Positions 33,801 to 40,435 are shown, numbered from the stretch's first letter. The stretch: DNA of 64,000 nt from Cristatella mucedo (GCA_009760855.2 WPIO01000018.1:406001-470000), one strand, 5' to 3'. The notes: generated from the letters alone by a model not told the origin. Made by a program: numbers and translations.

Positions 33801-36774
33801 CACATACCCGAATGCAATAATAAATTAAAAAGCACATTACCGATCACGTTTGATAACTTTGTACCCAGGCTGGGTTCGGTTGGCTGGGACCGGACGGCTA
33901 TAGTGAGGGTTAGGGTCACCGGCTAGGCTGGGGTCAGACCTATGCATTGCCAGATGTGTGGTGACGAGAGGTCACCAGGGCTCTTGGGTACGGGAAGTTG
34001 GCCAAGTAAGTCGTGGTGTTGGAGGCTCACGGTCTCGCCGAGTTATGCACCTGGATTCGTGCAGGCGTGCTCCGGCGATGCTGCCACGCACGCAAGGGAA
34101 CGAGTACCCAAGGCCCGAGCGGAGCTGGATAGCTCGCTCGTTGTTGACTTGTTTATACAGCGTTCCCCGTGTAGCGTGTTCGTGACCCCCCCCCCATGTG
34201 TATGTGCTGGCGTCTTTTGGTGGAAGCTTACGACTGTGGTAGTTATCAACTCTGACTAGCCAGCAGTTACTCAGCCAGCCGGGTTTTGGACGGTGTACGC
34301 TCGTACTGTTGGACTCGGAGTCGGTACAACGACAGGACTGCAGAAGCCGACTGACCCCAACTAACACGTTTGTTCACGCTTGCTGCGTCATCTTTCGCTC
34401 CCGTAGTGTACTGTGTATAGGACCCTCCCTGTAGACTTGTTTTGTTCCCCTGTTGTTGTTGGCGCATGCATTAATATAAAGAGGTTTAACCGGACGGCCG
34501 CTCGTCTTACCCTAGCTCGGCGGCATGGCGAGCGGCAGCGTGGCCGGAGTATGGCGGGGTTTGGCGGGAATTAGCCTCCGACCCCTGGAACCCGGTTACA
34601 ACTTCTTCGTAGGTGCTTTCAAGGTTAGGTGCATTTCGGAGAGATTGAAGGGTCAGGTCGATAGTCTATCTTTGGCGTTCTTCTTTTAGATCCCCAAAAA
34701 GCCTCTCGATAAGCATCAATTAATATAAAAATGATCACCTTCTAGTTTGAATTTGCTAATTCAGGTCTTTTGGTAGCTTTAGATCTTCAACTAAACAATG
34801 GCTCCCGTGCTACCTTTGTTCGATGAGATGCTGAGATGTCTGCCGTAGAGATGCGTCTACGTCCAGTGATTAGCTTTCCCTTCGCCCGATGAGCAAGTTG
34901 TATTTGTTCCTGAGTGCTTTGCCTTGCTATCAGTACACAGCTACCCTACCGGTGCATGTTACTAGTCCGAGGTCCTGCAAACCAATGACCTCAAGTGTGT
35001 TCATGCTCATTCAGTAGGCAGGCCTAAACCTGACGCTTGCTCGCTCATTGCATGCTTGATACCGTGCACTTCTTAGGTCTTGTGGCATGTGTCGTAAGAT
35101 ACTTGCACTTGGTTCAAAACTCTGTCACTTGGCTTATCAGTTGCTAACGATTCAGTTTCCACATTACACCATATCTCAACACGGAAAAACGGCTACCAGT
35201 CAAGCAATTTATCGACTGCAATGCATTGTCACAAAACAAGCGTTCAGTTCTATCTGTCCCAATTACTTTCCTATGAGGCTAGCCATCGTTTCTCCAGCTG
35301 TCTGCCCAACTCGTTTAGCTCTTAAACTAACCTCAGATGCTTTGGAGATCATGCCTTTAGTTCTTTTGCTCCTAAATCCTAGAAATCTCTCCCGACTTCC
35401 GTCACGTCGCCCCCAGACTCGAGAAAATTTCAAAAGCAGCAATAACCTCGCGTGATCCTCATGGACTTCGGTGGATCCGTGTGAATCGTCGCTAGTGTGG
35501 TTGAAGCATGCTGACAATGTACTTGCTGTCAGTTAGCAACTGCTACGCTACTTTTTCAGCGAAATTAAATTGCCTAGGAAGAGATTTAGATCACTTAGAG
35601 TAGGACAAGTATGTTTTAATGTTCATATTCTTGTTGCTTCAGGAAGCAAAGGTGAACGATAACAAGCTTAGTTGGAAAAACCTGATTGAAACAATGTAAA
35701 TGCACGTTCAGTCCTATTAGTGATTGCAAAAGCACTGCATACTGTAGCTAGCACAAGTTGCGCTGGATGCCGAGAAATTCCGTCGGTGATAATCGACACC
35801 AAATCCAGCGAGCTAGCCAATCGCAACTAAGTTTAATGTATGCAGGACTGTGAGACTCCTCCCCACCAAGGCTAGGGAGGTCTCGATGGTAAATCGGCTT
35901 GAACTGAAGCCGTTGAGTGGCTAGAGGACACATCAGCAAAAAAGTGGCTAAGAAACATGAGGCTCTATTTGCCAGCCAATGCAGCTAGAGCTGGCAGAAA
36001 GAGAAATTGCATGCCGAATAAGCTGCCAGCAGCCCACATACTTCTTTTTACCCCTGCCCTCCACGTGCGAATGCTTATGAGGCTTGTCTTATAATGCCCG
36101 GGTCTAGCTGATTGTCATGTTCTGGTGCGAGCCCGCTGTAGTTACTGCAAACCCTCTGCCACGCGAGCAGTGCTCTATCGTTATCTGCCAACGTCTCGCA
36201 GCCTCACGGTACGCCACACACTCACCAATAAGCTGCAGAGAAACATGTAGGGCAAATATGGTTTTAATGGACCCCGGTTGAGCACACAGAGCATACTGTG
36301 CGGATCCCGATTGTCCTATACATCTATTCATTTAGTTACACCCCTATCGTTCACAAAATAGCCTGACTCTCAGTTGCCACGAGGCCATCGGCTAATCGAA
36401 CAGAAAAGTAGTTCTGCCTGCACGATCGCTTTCGACTCTGCCTGGCTGGCTGGCTCTGAGAAACTGAGAAGCATTTGCACTTGCAGCTTGGCAACAGCAC
36501 GGCGGCCCGGTCACCCGTGGCGTTTCGGGGATGAACTTACCAGGTAGGCGATGTTCTGCACCAAGAAGTCCTGCTTAACCAAGACGGGCTGATCAGGCGT
36601 AATCTGTGGAGGAACGGTGATCGAGTAGTTGACAAAAAGGTGCCTCAGTATCTCGCTCTCGACTTCGTATTGCGGTTTCTGCTGCTGCTGTTGCAGGCCC
36701 AGCGATGGCTGTGTCGTCAAGCTGACGAGGCAGACGACTGTGAACGTTAAACGACCGTACTTTGGAGTAGGGCT
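6277..36774 (-). CDS. Nicotinic acetylcholine receptor-like Cys-loop channel subunit (multi-exon gene, 5' end incomplete)
   Basis: This is a spliced minus-strand gene for a pentameric ligand-gated ion channel subunit of the plasma membrane. Eight exons are well supported and one is tentative. Summed exon length with the tentative exon is 1368 coding nt (456 codons) plus the stop, normal for nAChR subunits. Exon phases agree throughout: 0-0, 0-0, 0-2, 2-0, 0-1, 1-1, 1-0, 0-0, 0-stop. Domain order is signal-peptide-like segment, N-terminal helix, loops D and A, Cys-loop, loop C, TM1, TM2, TM3, short cytoplasmic loop, MA helix, TM4. The -1' Glu before TM2 predicts cation selectivity. The lack of a vicinal Cys pair in loop C makes it a non-alpha type by the usual criterion. 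Introns are filled with LINE and SINE copies. No in-frame ATG lies in the first visible exon, so a start exon is missing upstream. Family assignment is secure; ligand and subtype are not. Confidence 0.92.
6718..7815 (+). mobile_element. LINE-A copy in terminal intron, 5'-truncated
   Basis: It begins inside the reverse-transcriptase active-site region ([15 protein letters not shown], from the YADD motif) and continues through the C-terminal domain to the 3' hairpin and TTATTATT-like tail. A 179-codon frame (7138-7677) covers the C-terminal region with [20 protein letters not shown] and LKSLPTDV. Upstream frames are broken. It lies about 230 bp upstream of the TM4 exon, in opposite orientation to the gene. 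Confidence 0.85.
8215..8350 (-). mobile_element. Diverged LINE-A internal fragment
   Basis: It resembles the LINE-A segment coding [15 protein letters not shown] in reverse, with many substitutions. It corresponds to a more 5' part of the element than the adjacent copy at 8459 but lies on the wrong side of it, so it is a separate insertion or a rearranged piece. Confidence 0.5.
8459..8907 (-). mobile_element. LINE-A 3' fragment
   Basis: It starts with the (ATA/ATT)n-type tail, then the 3' hairpin and 3' UTR, and ends in the last part of the coding region (GTACGATGCTTGGCC in reverse) where similarity stops. Confidence 0.85.
8910..10140. other. Intronic sequence, no gene seen
   Basis: Mixed sequence of the intron upstream of the TM4 exon. 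It contains a 14-bp perfect palindrome (ATTCTTCGAAGAAT) near 9410 and a GC-rich part at 9660-10050 with no frame I can link to a known domain. Confidence 0.45.
10144..10218 (+). repeat. (CT)n microsatellite
   Basis: Near-perfect TC dinucleotide tract of about 65 bp followed by an interrupted continuation. Confidence 0.95.
10240..12330. other. Intronic sequence, no supported exon
   Basis: Several short ORFs occur, one of them bounded by plausible splice sites at 11186-11325 (minus) but out of phase with the known neighbours. A TAT/ATT-rich patch is at 11550-11580. Confidence 0.4.
12331..12420 (-). mobile_element. SINE-2 fragment (3' part)
   Basis: It matches the SINE-2 body and tail (reverse of AAAGAGGCTGTTTAATCAGC and CACCACCGCTTGCAGTGGC) with several changes. 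The tRNA-like head is missing. Confidence 0.65.
12421..14803. other. Intronic sequence, no gene seen
   Basis: No domain, RNA gene or repeat family recognised. AT-rich at 12.8-14.3 kb, becoming GC-rich near 14.7 kb. Confidence 0.4.
14804..14926 (-). CDS. nAChR-like gene, tentative cytoplasmic-loop exon
   Basis: This is a candidate exon for the TM3-TM4 cytoplasmic loop in a GC-rich stretch. The frame includes [18 protein letters not shown] and [12 protein letters not shown] and ends in phase 0 at a GTACGT donor, which fits the phase-0 TM4 exon. Two acceptors are possible. A weak CCGCCAG at 14926 gives a 41-codon phase 0-0 exon that joins directly to TM3. A much better pyrimidine tract ending CGTCAG gives a start at 14894 with one overhanging base and then needs a 26- or 32-nt micro-exon just upstream (donor GTAAGG near 14947). 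The sequence is low-complexity, so homology cannot decide. Without this exon the gene would still be in frame but with a very short loop. Confidence 0.42.
14927..16144. other. GC-rich to mixed intronic sequence
   Basis: 14927-15220 is GC-rich with GCC/GGC runs and might hold a micro-exon of the cytoplasmic loop (see the tentative exon at 14804-14926). The remainder has no recognisable content. Confidence 0.35.
16145..16318 (-). mobile_element. SINE-2 copy with internal GATC expansion
   Basis: Reading the minus strand, a tRNA-like head (GATGGCTCACCAGGTAAGGC, box A region) and a diverged box B (GGTTCGAATCC) precede the body and tail. Between the boxes the spacer carries an expanded GATC tetranucleotide run (16232-16258). 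Confidence 0.75.
16232..16258 (+). repeat. (GATC)n microsatellite
   Basis: Six to seven tandem GATC-type units inside a SINE-2 copy, between its box A and box B. Confidence 0.85.
16319..17095. other. Intronic sequence downstream of the TM3 exon
   Basis: No repeat family or exon seen, apart from a short inverted repeat at the edge of the SINE-2 copy (GGCTCACCAGGC). Confidence 0.4.
17096..17214 (-). CDS. nAChR-like gene, TM3 exon
   Basis: This 119-nt exon begins with two bases that complete a Val codon with the TM2 exon. TM3 is [20 protein letters not shown], matching the family pattern F-x-M-x-x-V-x-L-S-x-x-x-T-V. It is followed by [18 protein letters not shown], which corresponds to the post-TM3 H-H-R-x-P-x-T-H-x-M-P-x-W-V-R motif in degraded form. 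The acceptor is TTTGCTTGCAG, the donor is GTGAGTAAG, and the exit phase is 0. Reading on past the donor in the same frame soon becomes intron-like. Confidence 0.93.
17450..17539 (-). CDS. nAChR-like gene, TM2 pore exon
   Basis: This 90-nt exon has one-base overhangs at both sides. Joined to the previous exon it gives the pore helix [20 protein letters not shown], in register with the family E-K-M-T-L-G-x-x-V-L-L-S-L-T-V-F. Pore positions by standard numbering: -1' Glu, 2' Thr, 6' Val, 9' Leu, 13' Phe, 16' Ser, 20' Gln. The -1' Glu and 9' Leu are typical of cation channels; Val at 6' (normally Ser/Thr) and Gln at 20' are not. The extracellular TM2-TM3 loop [11 protein letters not shown] follows, then a GTGAGT donor. 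A second AG six bases into the exon could act as an alternative acceptor at 17533. Confidence 0.94.
17868..18045 (+). mobile_element. LINE-A internal fragment
   Basis: A short piece of the C-terminal reverse-transcriptase region (coding [20 protein letters not shown] in one frame), truncated at both ends, in the intron between the TM1 and TM2 exons. Confidence 0.75.
18597..18627 (+). repeat. (CT)n microsatellite next to a LINE-A tail
   Basis: Interrupted CT tract directly abutting the TAA-type tail of the LINE-A copy that follows. Confidence 0.85.
18628..20050 (-). mobile_element. LINE-A copy, 5'-truncated, rearranged inside
   Basis: The tail is at the left, followed by 3' UTR, C-terminal region ([11 protein letters not shown]-like; LHWLPVKQ) and part of the reverse transcriptase up to the segment coding the D-x-S-A-A-F-D motif at about 20040. 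Frames are broken. At 19452-19571 it carries a 26-bp direct duplication followed by a 24-bp inverted duplication absent from other copies. It lies about 155 bp downstream of the TM1 exon's donor. Confidence 0.85.
20206..20473 (-). CDS. nAChR-like gene, loop C and TM1 exon
   Basis: The 268-nt exon (89 codons plus one base) begins VELDAP after a GAATTTTCAG acceptor and runs in register from the previous exon (family T-Y-D-x-x-x-V-x-L). The loop C region (residues about 20 to 45 of the exon) has no cysteine at all, so there is no vicinal Cys pair. TM1 is [20 protein letters not shown], with the family's mid-helix Pro but Ala in place of the usual following Cys. It ends [12 protein letters not shown], the signature start of TM2, then one base (G) before a GTAAGC donor. 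A closer ATG-initiated reading of the same frame is only part of the preceding intron and should not be used. Confidence 0.95.
20915..21195 (+). mobile_element. Old reverse-transcriptase fragment (LINE-A-like)
   Basis: The translated pieces [10 protein letters not shown] and [20 protein letters not shown] follow the order of the LINE reverse transcriptase (QGSVLGP, then CIDDIRTWMAANFLKLND). The catalytic aspartates are lost. It is more decayed than the other copies and could belong to a sister family. Confidence 0.6.
21796..21838 (+). repeat. (CA)n microsatellite
   Basis: AC dinucleotide run with flanking degenerate CA units; an (AT)n tract of about 24 bp follows at 21863-21886. Confidence 0.93.
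21907..22047 (-). mobile_element. SINE-1 copy
   Basis: On the minus strand a tRNA-like head with box A (GTCCAGCGGTTAAGGTGCTC) and box B-like GGGCTCGAGCC is followed by the LINE-A-like hairpin tail (AAGCGCCT ... AGAGATTAAGTTC). It lies 76 nt beyond the donor of the Cys-loop exon, in sense with the gene. Confidence 0.85.
22123..22297 (-). CDS. nAChR-like gene, Cys-loop exon
   Basis: The exon encodes the outer sheet of the ligand-binding domain. [16 protein letters not shown] matches the family S-N-G-x-V strand and has an N-glycosylation sequon. [15 protein letters not shown] is a canonical 15-residue Cys-loop with the F-P-F-D core. After it, [10 protein letters not shown] covers loop B; the conserved aromatic Trp (W-T-Y-D in most subunits) is Phe here. 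The donor is AAG followed by GTAAGC, phase 0. The acceptor is a CAGCAGCAG triplet, so the exon may start at 22297, 22294 or 22291, changing the protein by one or two residues without moving the frame. Confidence 0.95.
22804..22851 (+). repeat. Perfect 19-bp inverted repeat (hairpin)
   Basis: Arms 22804-22822 and 22833-22851 (GCTAACCAGTCTGTCTATT and its exact complement) are separated by a 10-nt loop. It is in the intron upstream of the Cys-loop exon and not in any repeat family seen here. Confidence 0.95.
23715..23860 (+). mobile_element. SINE-1 copy nested in LINE-A
   Basis: tRNA-like head (GGTCTAGCGGTTAAGGTGCT, GGGCTCGAGCC) and LINE-A-like tail (AAGCGCCTGAATAGAGATTA ... GGAGCGCTATATAA). 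Removing it rejoins the LINE-A sequence around CATCATTA/ATACGTCATT, so it inserted after the LINE. Confidence 0.9.
24310..24985 (-). mobile_element. LINE-B 5'-truncated copy nested in LINE-A
   Basis: It is flanked by a 5-bp duplication GAATG (24305-24309 and 24986-24990) inside the LINE-A codons for N-G-Q. A 175-codon minus frame encodes a reverse-transcriptase C-terminal region related to, but distinct from, [60 protein letters not shown]. This nesting shows LINE-B moved after this LINE-A copy was in place. Confidence 0.9.
26355..26998 (+). mobile_element. LINE-B fragment, older copy
   Basis: It shares [20 protein letters not shown] and [20 protein letters not shown] with the LINE-B copy at 24.3-25.0 kb and the same 3' UTR words (CTCACTTTCTC, GATGAAGTCTATTGGCTA). 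Frames are broken by stops and indels. Confidence 0.8.
27058..27470 (-). mobile_element. LINE-A 3' fragment
   Basis: TAA-type tail at the left, then a diverged 3' UTR and the last coding stretch; similarity ends at about 27470. 27471-28290 beyond it shows no feature. Confidence 0.8.
28294..28347 (-). mobile_element. LINE-A 3' tip
   Basis: A 54-bp scrap: TAATAATAATAATAATAG tail plus the first part of the hairpin (AAGCGCCCTCGGAGAAC). It lies about 34 nt past the donor of the loop D exon, sense with the gene. Confidence 0.75.
28381..28487 (-). CDS. nAChR-like gene, loop D / loop A exon
   Basis: This 107-nt exon starts in phase 0 after an ACTCTTTATAG acceptor and ends with two bases (GG) before a GTAAAT donor. 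It encodes [12 protein letters not shown], the family W-x-D-x-x-L-x-W motif with the loop D tryptophan of the complementary binding face, then a strand and [10 protein letters not shown]. The last part aligns with the family W-x-P-D-x-x-L-Y loop A motif but has Glu for Asp. The two-base overhang joins with one base from the next exon to make Gly. A LINE-A 3' tip sits about 34 nt into the following intron. Confidence 0.92.
29049..29093 (-). CDS. nAChR-like gene, 45-nt exon (beta1-beta2 segment)
   Basis: This 45-nt exon is phase 0 to phase 0 and encodes [15 protein letters not shown]. Many nAChR genes have a small exon of exactly this length at this place (family pattern D-E-K-N-Q followed by an alternating strand ending W-L). 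The acceptor has a long pyrimidine-rich tract ending TTGTTTTAG and the donor is GTGAGT. It was found by looking for a phase 0-0 exon between the first visible exon and the loop D exon. The length, phase, splice sites and E-R/K-N motif together make chance unlikely, though cDNA is absent. Confidence 0.8.
29101..31033. other. Intronic sequence, no gene seen
   Basis: Contains an (AT)n run at 29889-29912, a possible LINE hairpin remnant near 30150 (TTCTCTTAGGGCGCTTTAAA) and a degraded SINE-2-like patch near 30630-30720. A C10 homopolymer is at 30800. Confidence 0.4.
31034..31170 (-). mobile_element. SINE-2 copy, head truncated
   Basis: The minus strand carries box B (GGTTCGATTCC), the body and the tail TATACAAAAAGAGGCTGTTT. 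It is very similar to the fuller copy at 33372-33534. Confidence 0.85.
31226..31420 (-). mobile_element. Two tandem LINE-A 3' tips
   Basis: Two 3' ends of diverged LINE-A follow one another (break near 31306), each with an AT-rich trinucleotide tail (TAATAATAATAATAAT at 31306) and the hairpin region. Confidence 0.65.
31590..31815 (-). mobile_element. Diverged LINE-A 3' fragment
   Basis: Tail and hairpin region (CTCCCGGAGAACCTAAATTC) followed by 3' UTR words shared with LINE-A (GTCAGCATATAAAGATG; GCACAGTGCCAGCACGCAT). Confidence 0.7.
31816..33371. other. Intronic sequence, no gene seen
   Basis: Moderately GC-rich (31.8-32.8 kb) with overlapping ORFs on both strands, none with a recognised motif or fitting splice phase. 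Confidence 0.4.
33372..33534 (-). mobile_element. SINE-2 copy, nearly complete
   Basis: Minus strand: head GTGATGGCACACCAGGTAAG (box A region), GTGGGTTCGATCCCTGCGG (box B), body with GCCACTGCAAGCGGTGGTGA, and tail AAAAAGAGGCTGTTTAATCA. This is the best template for the family in the window. Confidence 0.88.
33860..34600. mobile_element. Solo LTR (741 bp)
   Basis: The element runs 5'-TGTA...TACA-3' with inverted ends (TGTACCCAGGCTGGGTTCGG at the left; right end complements to TGTAACCGGGTTCCAGGGG). It is bounded by a 4-bp direct repeat ACTT (33856-33859 and 34601-34604), as expected for LTR-retrotransposon integration followed by LTR-LTR recombination. No internal coding region or second LTR is present. 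The transcriptional orientation is not decided, so the superfamily is unknown. Confidence 0.68.
35085..35620 (+). mobile_element. Strongly diverged LINE-A fragment
   Basis: It keeps the order of the C-terminal coding region (GGTTCAAAACTCTG; CGGCTACCAGTCAAGCAA; GAGATCATGCCTTTAG; CTCTCCCGACTTCCGTCAC) with many indels. It is an older insertion than the other copies. Confidence 0.65.
35621..36540. other. Intronic sequence next to the first visible exon
   Basis: No repeat family or exon supported. A tryptophan-rich minus-strand ORF at 35748-35939 looks superficially like the loop D exon but lacks a donor. Confidence 0.4.
36541..36774 (-). CDS. nAChR-like gene, first visible exon: signal peptide core and N-terminal helix
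   Basis: The exon encodes 78 codons and ends phase 0 at a strong GTAAGT donor. A hydrophobic stretch ([18 protein letters not shown]) looks like the core of a signal peptide. It is followed by a short Gln run and then the receptor start, with [13 protein letters not shown] matching the family pattern for the N-terminal alpha helix and first strand. The segment [16 protein letters not shown] corresponds to the first beta strand (V-x-V-x-x-x-L-x-L-x-Q in the family). One N-glycosylation sequon (NYS) is present. I placed the acceptor at a TCTAAATCAG site just upstream because the frame lacks ATG; the upstream limit is therefore inferred. The coding frame and donor are firm. Confidence 0.82.
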
Positions 36775-38079
36775 CTGATTTAGAACCGAGGCCAAGTGTG
36801 CATGAGGGGCATAAGCGAGGTGAAGTTGTTTACCATCGCTACCCAATTATAGCTAGACGAATCAACTGACAAGCGAGGCAAGCAGTGCTTGGGAAATTTG
36901 AGACTAAATCCACAAAGGCTGGCATGCTGAGCTGACTGACAAACCTGACTGACAAAACAATCTTCAGCCACAAAACAATGAAATCGAAGCAGAGCTAACC
37001 ACACGAAAAAAGAGTTCCAAGCAGTTGAGTCGGTCATTCTACAGTACAACATATGCACGGCATTCCTCTGATCTATAACGGCCGGAATCCCAAGAGCTGA
37101 AGCCTTAATAGTTCACAAAGTAATAAATACTTAAAACATGCGGTAGGTGTAGATAAGATGTGTGCTCTTCGTCAGATTAGTTTTTCACACGCTGATAGGG
37201 CGTTGGGTTAGAAGTCCATCTTTTTAGCTGTTGAAATGTGCAGCAAGAAAAGTGACTTGTTGAATTTGTGAACACCCATAGACAGCAAGCAAGCGGTACT
37301 CACAACCCCCTCCCCCTGCTCATGACCGCTAGGGCAGCAATCCCACGCGTCAAGAAGCGGATTACACCACGGTCCGGGGCCCCAGGAAGGCAGCTCAGCG
37401 GCTGATCAATCTGGGAAAGTTTAAAATGCAACGACAGCGAATGGTCTCAAACTGGACCGGAAGTGATAGCGAGAGCCATCGTGGCCTGCCAAAGATGTAC
37501 AAACTGGTGAAAAACTTGAGGCGTTCTCAAGTACGACGCCTGCTCTAACGTTTCTCGGAAATGCATGGTGCTGCCTGCACCAGGTTTGCAGCAGCAGGAT
37601 ACTTATCTGCCCCGTAATGCCGTGTCAACCTTTCGCATGGCATTACGCAAAGGACTGCACTTCCCTACTAGAAAAATAAGCATTGCCTACTGGCGAACGT
37701 TCGGCCAGCCGACTCCAGTTAGGACCATTCGGTGTATGATGAAGTTAATGTAGACCCTCATTCTGTTTTAGCCTGTCAAGTTTCCAGATTAAGCGACTAC
37801 AGCTCAAAGAGCGGTGCCACCGATCTGTTAAACAGCTAGCAGTCTCTGGATTAACTGGAATTCGCTGCACAGACAGTAAGTGTAGCCTTCAAAAGTTCTG
37901 GTGTTATCTGGAACCAGTAGAAGAGCTATTTTCTAAAAGCACTTAATAAATACTCTACTGATCTTGGTTGTTTGCTAAATTCATAAACTGAAAGGAATTT
38001 TCATATGGATAAGTCGTATGTGCTTAATAATACTAATTAAGTATCTGTAAGGCTCAATAAGCAAACTGTATCTATTTCT
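36775..38079. other. Upstream of first visible exon; possible start exon/promoter zone
   Basis: The ATG-bearing exon and promoter of the channel gene should lie somewhere upstream of 36774. I could not identify them; several short minus-strand ATG frames exist here but none joins the signal-peptide frame convincingly. Confidence 0.35.
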
Positions 38080-38810
38080 GCGAACTTTTTACGAAATGAA
38101 AAGCACGCATTTCGACTTAATAGCGATAATACGCACAAGTTCAACTCTCAGCCCTTACAGCTGGTTCAAAACTCTGCAGCCAGACTTGTGCGTCGTGAGC
38201 ATTGAAGTCGCCACGTCACGCCACTTCTTACCGACCTGCACTGGCTCTCAGTCAAGCAAGGCGTCAATTTCAAGGCTTTTTCACTCACTTTTAGGTCCCT
38301 TCATTCTTTGGCTACAGTCTACCTTTCAGATCTACTGCCCCACCAGGCTAAGCATCAAAACAATTAGCTTTTCAGAATCTAATCTTTCGTTTACCTATAC
38401 CTCGTACGAATCTCAAATCATCCGGAGACCTGCCTTTGATTTGTATGCTCCCAAAGCATGGAAATCACTTCCAACTTGCGTCACGACATCCGCTGACTTG
38501 ACCACATTTAAAAAGGAACTAAAAACGAAGCTACTTATCTCAGAATTTAGTGGTTCTATCTTATTTGTACTTCATGTGCTTATGCGCTTATGCAATTATG
38601 ATACTGTGCATGCCGCTGCTAACCATATTTGCATGCTGACCCTGTGCATGACATCCGTAACCATGTTATGCTTGTTGCTATTGAGCATGCAACCACTAAC
38701 CATTCGTTCGTGCTTCCTTTTGCAGAAAATGTGCTAGGAAAGAGATTGAGTTTTCTGAAGGTGCAATGCAAAATGTGTTTTTATTACTATTGTTATATTC
38801 AGCCTTTTAG
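38080..38810 (+). mobile_element. LINE-A 3' copy
   Basis: C-terminal coding region (YSWFKTLQPDLCVVSIEVAT frame-shifted; PKAWKSLPTCVTTSADLTTF) through the 3' UTR to the hairpin (GAAAGAGATTGAGTTTTCTG). 5'-truncated. Confidence 0.85.
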
Positions 38811-39089
38811 ATGACAGTTCACGCAAACAGACCGCGTGCAGAGATGAGCTAGAGATGAGAGTCCGAATTTCCGCTTCTTTTAGAATAAATTCAAGTATGG
38901 GGACGCAATGTCAGTAATTGCGAGCTCCATCTATTAGAAAATTAGAAACTGAAAGCGCTATCTCCAGAGGATTCGACGATTTCTAGAGACGAAGTTAAAT
39001 TATTTCAGGCAGAATAGCTGTTGCCTCCTTAGGAAGTCGGAATTATAAGTATTTCAGATAGGCCCGCTGAAGGAAGAGAATGAAGTTGG

Positions 39090-39262
39090 CTAAGCCGTTG
39101 TGGCACACTAGGTGAGGTGATTGCTTTTCACGACCTCTGCTTTGAGGTCGTGGGTTTGAATCCTGTCGTTGGTGATCCTTTATCGCCACCGCAAGCGGTG
39201 GTGATAGCCGTCAAGGCTCTCCTGTCGCTATACTAAAAGAGGCTGTTAAATCAGCTAGTGTT
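39090..39262 (+). mobile_element. SINE-2 copy
   Basis: Head GTTGTGGCACACTAGGTGAG, box B GGGTTTGAATCC, body CCACCGCAAGCGGTGGTGAT, tail CTAAAAGAGGCTGTTAAATC, followed by a (TTTA)n tract at 39262-39294 that is probably its own 3' repeat. Confidence 0.87.
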
Positions 39263-39387
39263 TTATTTATTTATTTTATTTATTCATTTATTTAAGTCGA
39301 ACTTAAAGTAAGTGACAAAACCTTTAATTTAATTTGTTGGCTGACGGAAGCCAGCGAAGATCAGTGAAAAGTGGTGTAATACCCCTG

Positions 39388-39455
39388 TGTCTTAGCGTAG
39401 GGGTAGGGCGCCCGCTCTGTGTAGGCCCAGATCGCAGGGTATCGAGTCCTTTAGA
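39388..39455 (+). other. tRNA-like sequence (possible tRNA pseudogene or third SINE head)
   Basis: Contains TTAGCGTAGGGGTAGGGCGC (box A-like) and GGTATCGAGTCC (box B-like) about 30 nt apart. I could not fold a complete acceptor stem, so it is not called a tRNA gene. Confidence 0.4.
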
Positions 39456-40435
39456 AGGCAATTTTGTATTGCCCACGTCAAGCAGGACTGAGATTGCTAC
39501 GGCTCATTTACGTCTATGCAAACGAGGCTTCAGGAATCAGCAAACTTTTAATTTCGCTTTTCAAAAGTTGCTGGGCTTAAACCAGCAGAGCTGCACCGTT
39601 TTGCCCCAACTGAAAGCATCATTTTTCGAATGCCGAAAGACTTTGCGAATGCTTGGCATTGCTGACCAGTTACTTGGCTGCAGTACCAGACTTATTATCA
39701 CACGATCGATCAAAAGAGAAAGCCTGCCTCAAGTTCTCAATTCGCCACTAAAATGAAACCAAATTAATCAGCACTAGCAGCGTTTGAGAGGTTTTGTTAG
39801 TTAAACAGCTGGATGATAGATACTTAGCCTCGATCACACTAAAAAACCCCACCAAAGCAGACAGGTGGTCAGCCTCGGCTTAAAAACACTGTCACTGAAG
39901 CACCCTTGGTCTTCTAAATGAAGCCTTTTTGCTAGCGAAACTAGCGAAAGTGATACCCAAGAGCTAGCCAACCTTATGCTCTGGGCCCGATTCTACCCGA
40001 TCCCTGACTTTCACAAGAGCCAGATGTCCGCCATAGCTTTACGAAAGTCTCTCTAGACAAGGGACATTGGGACCGGAAGTATGATTCGGAGCTTTAGGAA
40101 GATAACTTTGTGGATGCAAGAATTTAATAAGGCAGCAGTTGTCATCTATTCAGCAATAAGGTATGAATAGACGTCGGGGGGACTTGAGGTTTTTTCGGTT
40201 ATCATTCTTCTTTCTACCAGCAAATCATTACCAAACACAATTTGTAGTAGGCTCTCCATGCTAATGCTGTGCTCAAGCAAAACAATTCAGATTATGTTTT
40301 TCAAAGCACATTGTAGACTGAGTGCATTAGAAATATGTTGCTGCTAAAGGACGGTACGCATTACTTTTGTCAGATTACTCCTGCCATCCTCAGATGCCGC
40401 AACTCCCAACACGTGACTAGTAACCCTAACACGTA
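39456..40435. other. No recognisable gene
   Basis: The frame 39334-39756 (plus, 140 codons) is open but overlaps the tRNA-like sequence and has no known motif. No repeats seen further on. Confidence 0.4.

Noticed and set aside
35748-35939. Minus ORF with a W-rich motif resembling the nAChR loop D exon
   Set aside because: The Asp of W-x-D is missing and there is no donor; the true loop D exon was found at 28381-28487.
36511-36846. Reading the first channel exon as an intact ORF starting at 36846
   Set aside because: The apparent start codon there is TTG, not ATG, and the frame runs past the GTAAGT donor into the intron.
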